From Acidobacteriaceae bacterium TAA 166 (GTDB lineage: Bacteria; Acidobacteriota; Terriglobia; Terriglobales; Acidobacteriaceae), in contig ATWD01000001.1 of assembly GCA_000421065.1 (NCBI GenBank), positions 4,580,001-4,644,000 on the forward strand: a stretch of DNA of 64,000 bases, written 5' to 3'. Numbering within the stretch: the stretch's first letter is position 1; each line of letters begins with the position of its first letter. Below the pieces are notes generated by a model. That model was not told the DNA's origin. It saw nothing but the letters and a program-made list of their open reading frames with translations, and ran no database searches. Both the position numbers and the translations under genes were made by a program. Shown here piece after piece: positions 63,577 through 64,000 of the stretch.

Positions 63577-64000
63577 CTACGGTTGCCAGCCGCCACCAAG
63601 CGCCTGGTAGAGCTGCACCAGGGCAGCCCAGACCGCTTGCCGGTCTTGGGCTAACGTGATCTGTCCAGTAAACAGGCTTTCTTCCGCCGTAAGCACGTTG
63701 AGGTAGGTATCGACGCCTCCCTCGTAGCGCAGGTTGGAGAGATGCAGGGCATCTTGCGCGGCTTGGACGAAGATTTCCTGAGCTGCCAGTTGTTCCTGAG
63801 ACCTCTGGTAGGCAATCAGCGCATCGTTGACCTCTTGAAATCCCACGAGAACGGTCTTTTGATAGCTGATCAATGCCTGCTGCTGCTGAGCTTTGGCGAC
63901 GTCGAGATTGCCGCGTAGCCTGCCCCCGGTGAAGAGAGGTTGCGATAGGCCGCCGGCAACATTCCACATCAGGGAGGGAGAGGATACGATCTGCGATAGT
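63577..64000 (-). CDS. RND efflux outer-membrane factor lipoprotein, 5' beyond window
   Basis: The reading frame is open to the right edge (LSQIVSSPSLMWNVAGG). It holds the C-terminal half of an OprM-type factor: LSQPLFTGGRLRGNLDVAKAQQ, VGFQEVNDALIAYQRSQEQL, SNLRYEGGVDTYLNVLTAE, and the end LVQLYQALGGGWQP. The third member of this family in the window, after 2.2 and 27.5 kb. The pump, if any, would lie outside. Confidence 0.92.
   Translation of the reverse strand, partial: LSQIVSSPSLMWNVAGGLSQPLFTGGRLRGNLDVAKAQQQQALISYQKTVLVGFQEVNDALIAYQRSQEQLAAQEIFVQAAQDALHLSNLRYEGGVDTYLNVLTAEESLFTGQITLAQDRQAVWAALVQLYQALGGGWQP

Overview
The window looks like an accessory region of an acidobacterial genome (Acidobacteriaceae-like: Granulicella, Terriglobus or Edaphobacter type), possibly a megaplasmid or genomic island. 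Supporting features are two very large Oar-like TonB-dependent receptors with an N-terminal carboxypeptidase-regulatory domain, a conserved acidobacterial-type regulator-like membrane protein beside one of them, and many secreted alpha/beta hydrolases, SnoaL-like proteins and TetR/AraC/GntR regulators. No taxonomic marker (rRNA, ribosomal protein) is present, so this is inference. I found no tRNA, rRNA or CRISPR array.

Layout. 0-5.7 kb: alpha/beta hydrolase-SnoaL fusion (cut by the window edge), an NAD(P)-binding reductase, the last ~115 residues of an RND pump followed by an intact outer-membrane factor, then a membrane protein/universal-stress operon behind two copies of a 22-bp palindrome. 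5.8-14 kb: glycan locus with a GH3 beta-glucosidase, a TonB receptor and a divergent regulator-like protein. 14-17.7 kb: a decayed IS6 element and several broken regulators, plus an SDR-like protein lacking key residues and preceded by a third copy of the palindrome. 17.7-38.7 kb: a detoxification/epoxide region with three paralogous TetR regulators, MFS exporter, cupin, acyltransferase, SDRs, four epoxide-hydrolase-type genes (one dead), quinone-oxidoreductase-like MDR, MRJP-like lipoprotein, a frameshifted outer-membrane factor and a PEBP-like gene. 38.7-46 kb: UGT-type glycosyltransferase, SnoaL-like proteins, Tat-exported proline-iminopeptidase-like hydrolase, DUF1624 acyltransferase-like protein (frameshifted), orphan ECF sigma factor, AraC regulator. 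46-53 kb: a GH2 gene split by an IS3 element, IS5 remnant, damaged arsenic genes and a damaged M28 peptidase. 53-60 kb: S9 peptidase + second TonB receptor + GntR regulator, rhodanese and a cysteine-dioxygenase remnant. 60-62.7 kb: reductive iron-uptake operon (flavodoxin, siderophore-interacting reductase, FTR1). 62.7-64 kb: beta-lactamase-like remnant and a second outer-membrane factor running off the right edge.

The most interesting structure is a leader cassette seen four times (near 19.95, 25.8, 29.1 and 32.05 kb). Each copy carries a CGTTCTA-type half-site and a GCACATCTAGAACGTGC-type element at exactly the same distance. Three copies also include the same start region and Tat-like signal sequence, fused to epoxide hydrolases or to an unrelated secreted protein. 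The fourth lies between an SDR and a TetR gene whose close paralogue sits directly before one epoxide hydrolase. This looks like a TetR-controlled export regulon spread by promoter-plus-signal-peptide duplication; one duplicate has decayed.

Many genes carry single-base frameshifts, often in short homopolymers. This is either real decay of an accessory replicon or residual assembly error; the two cannot be separated from the sequence alone.
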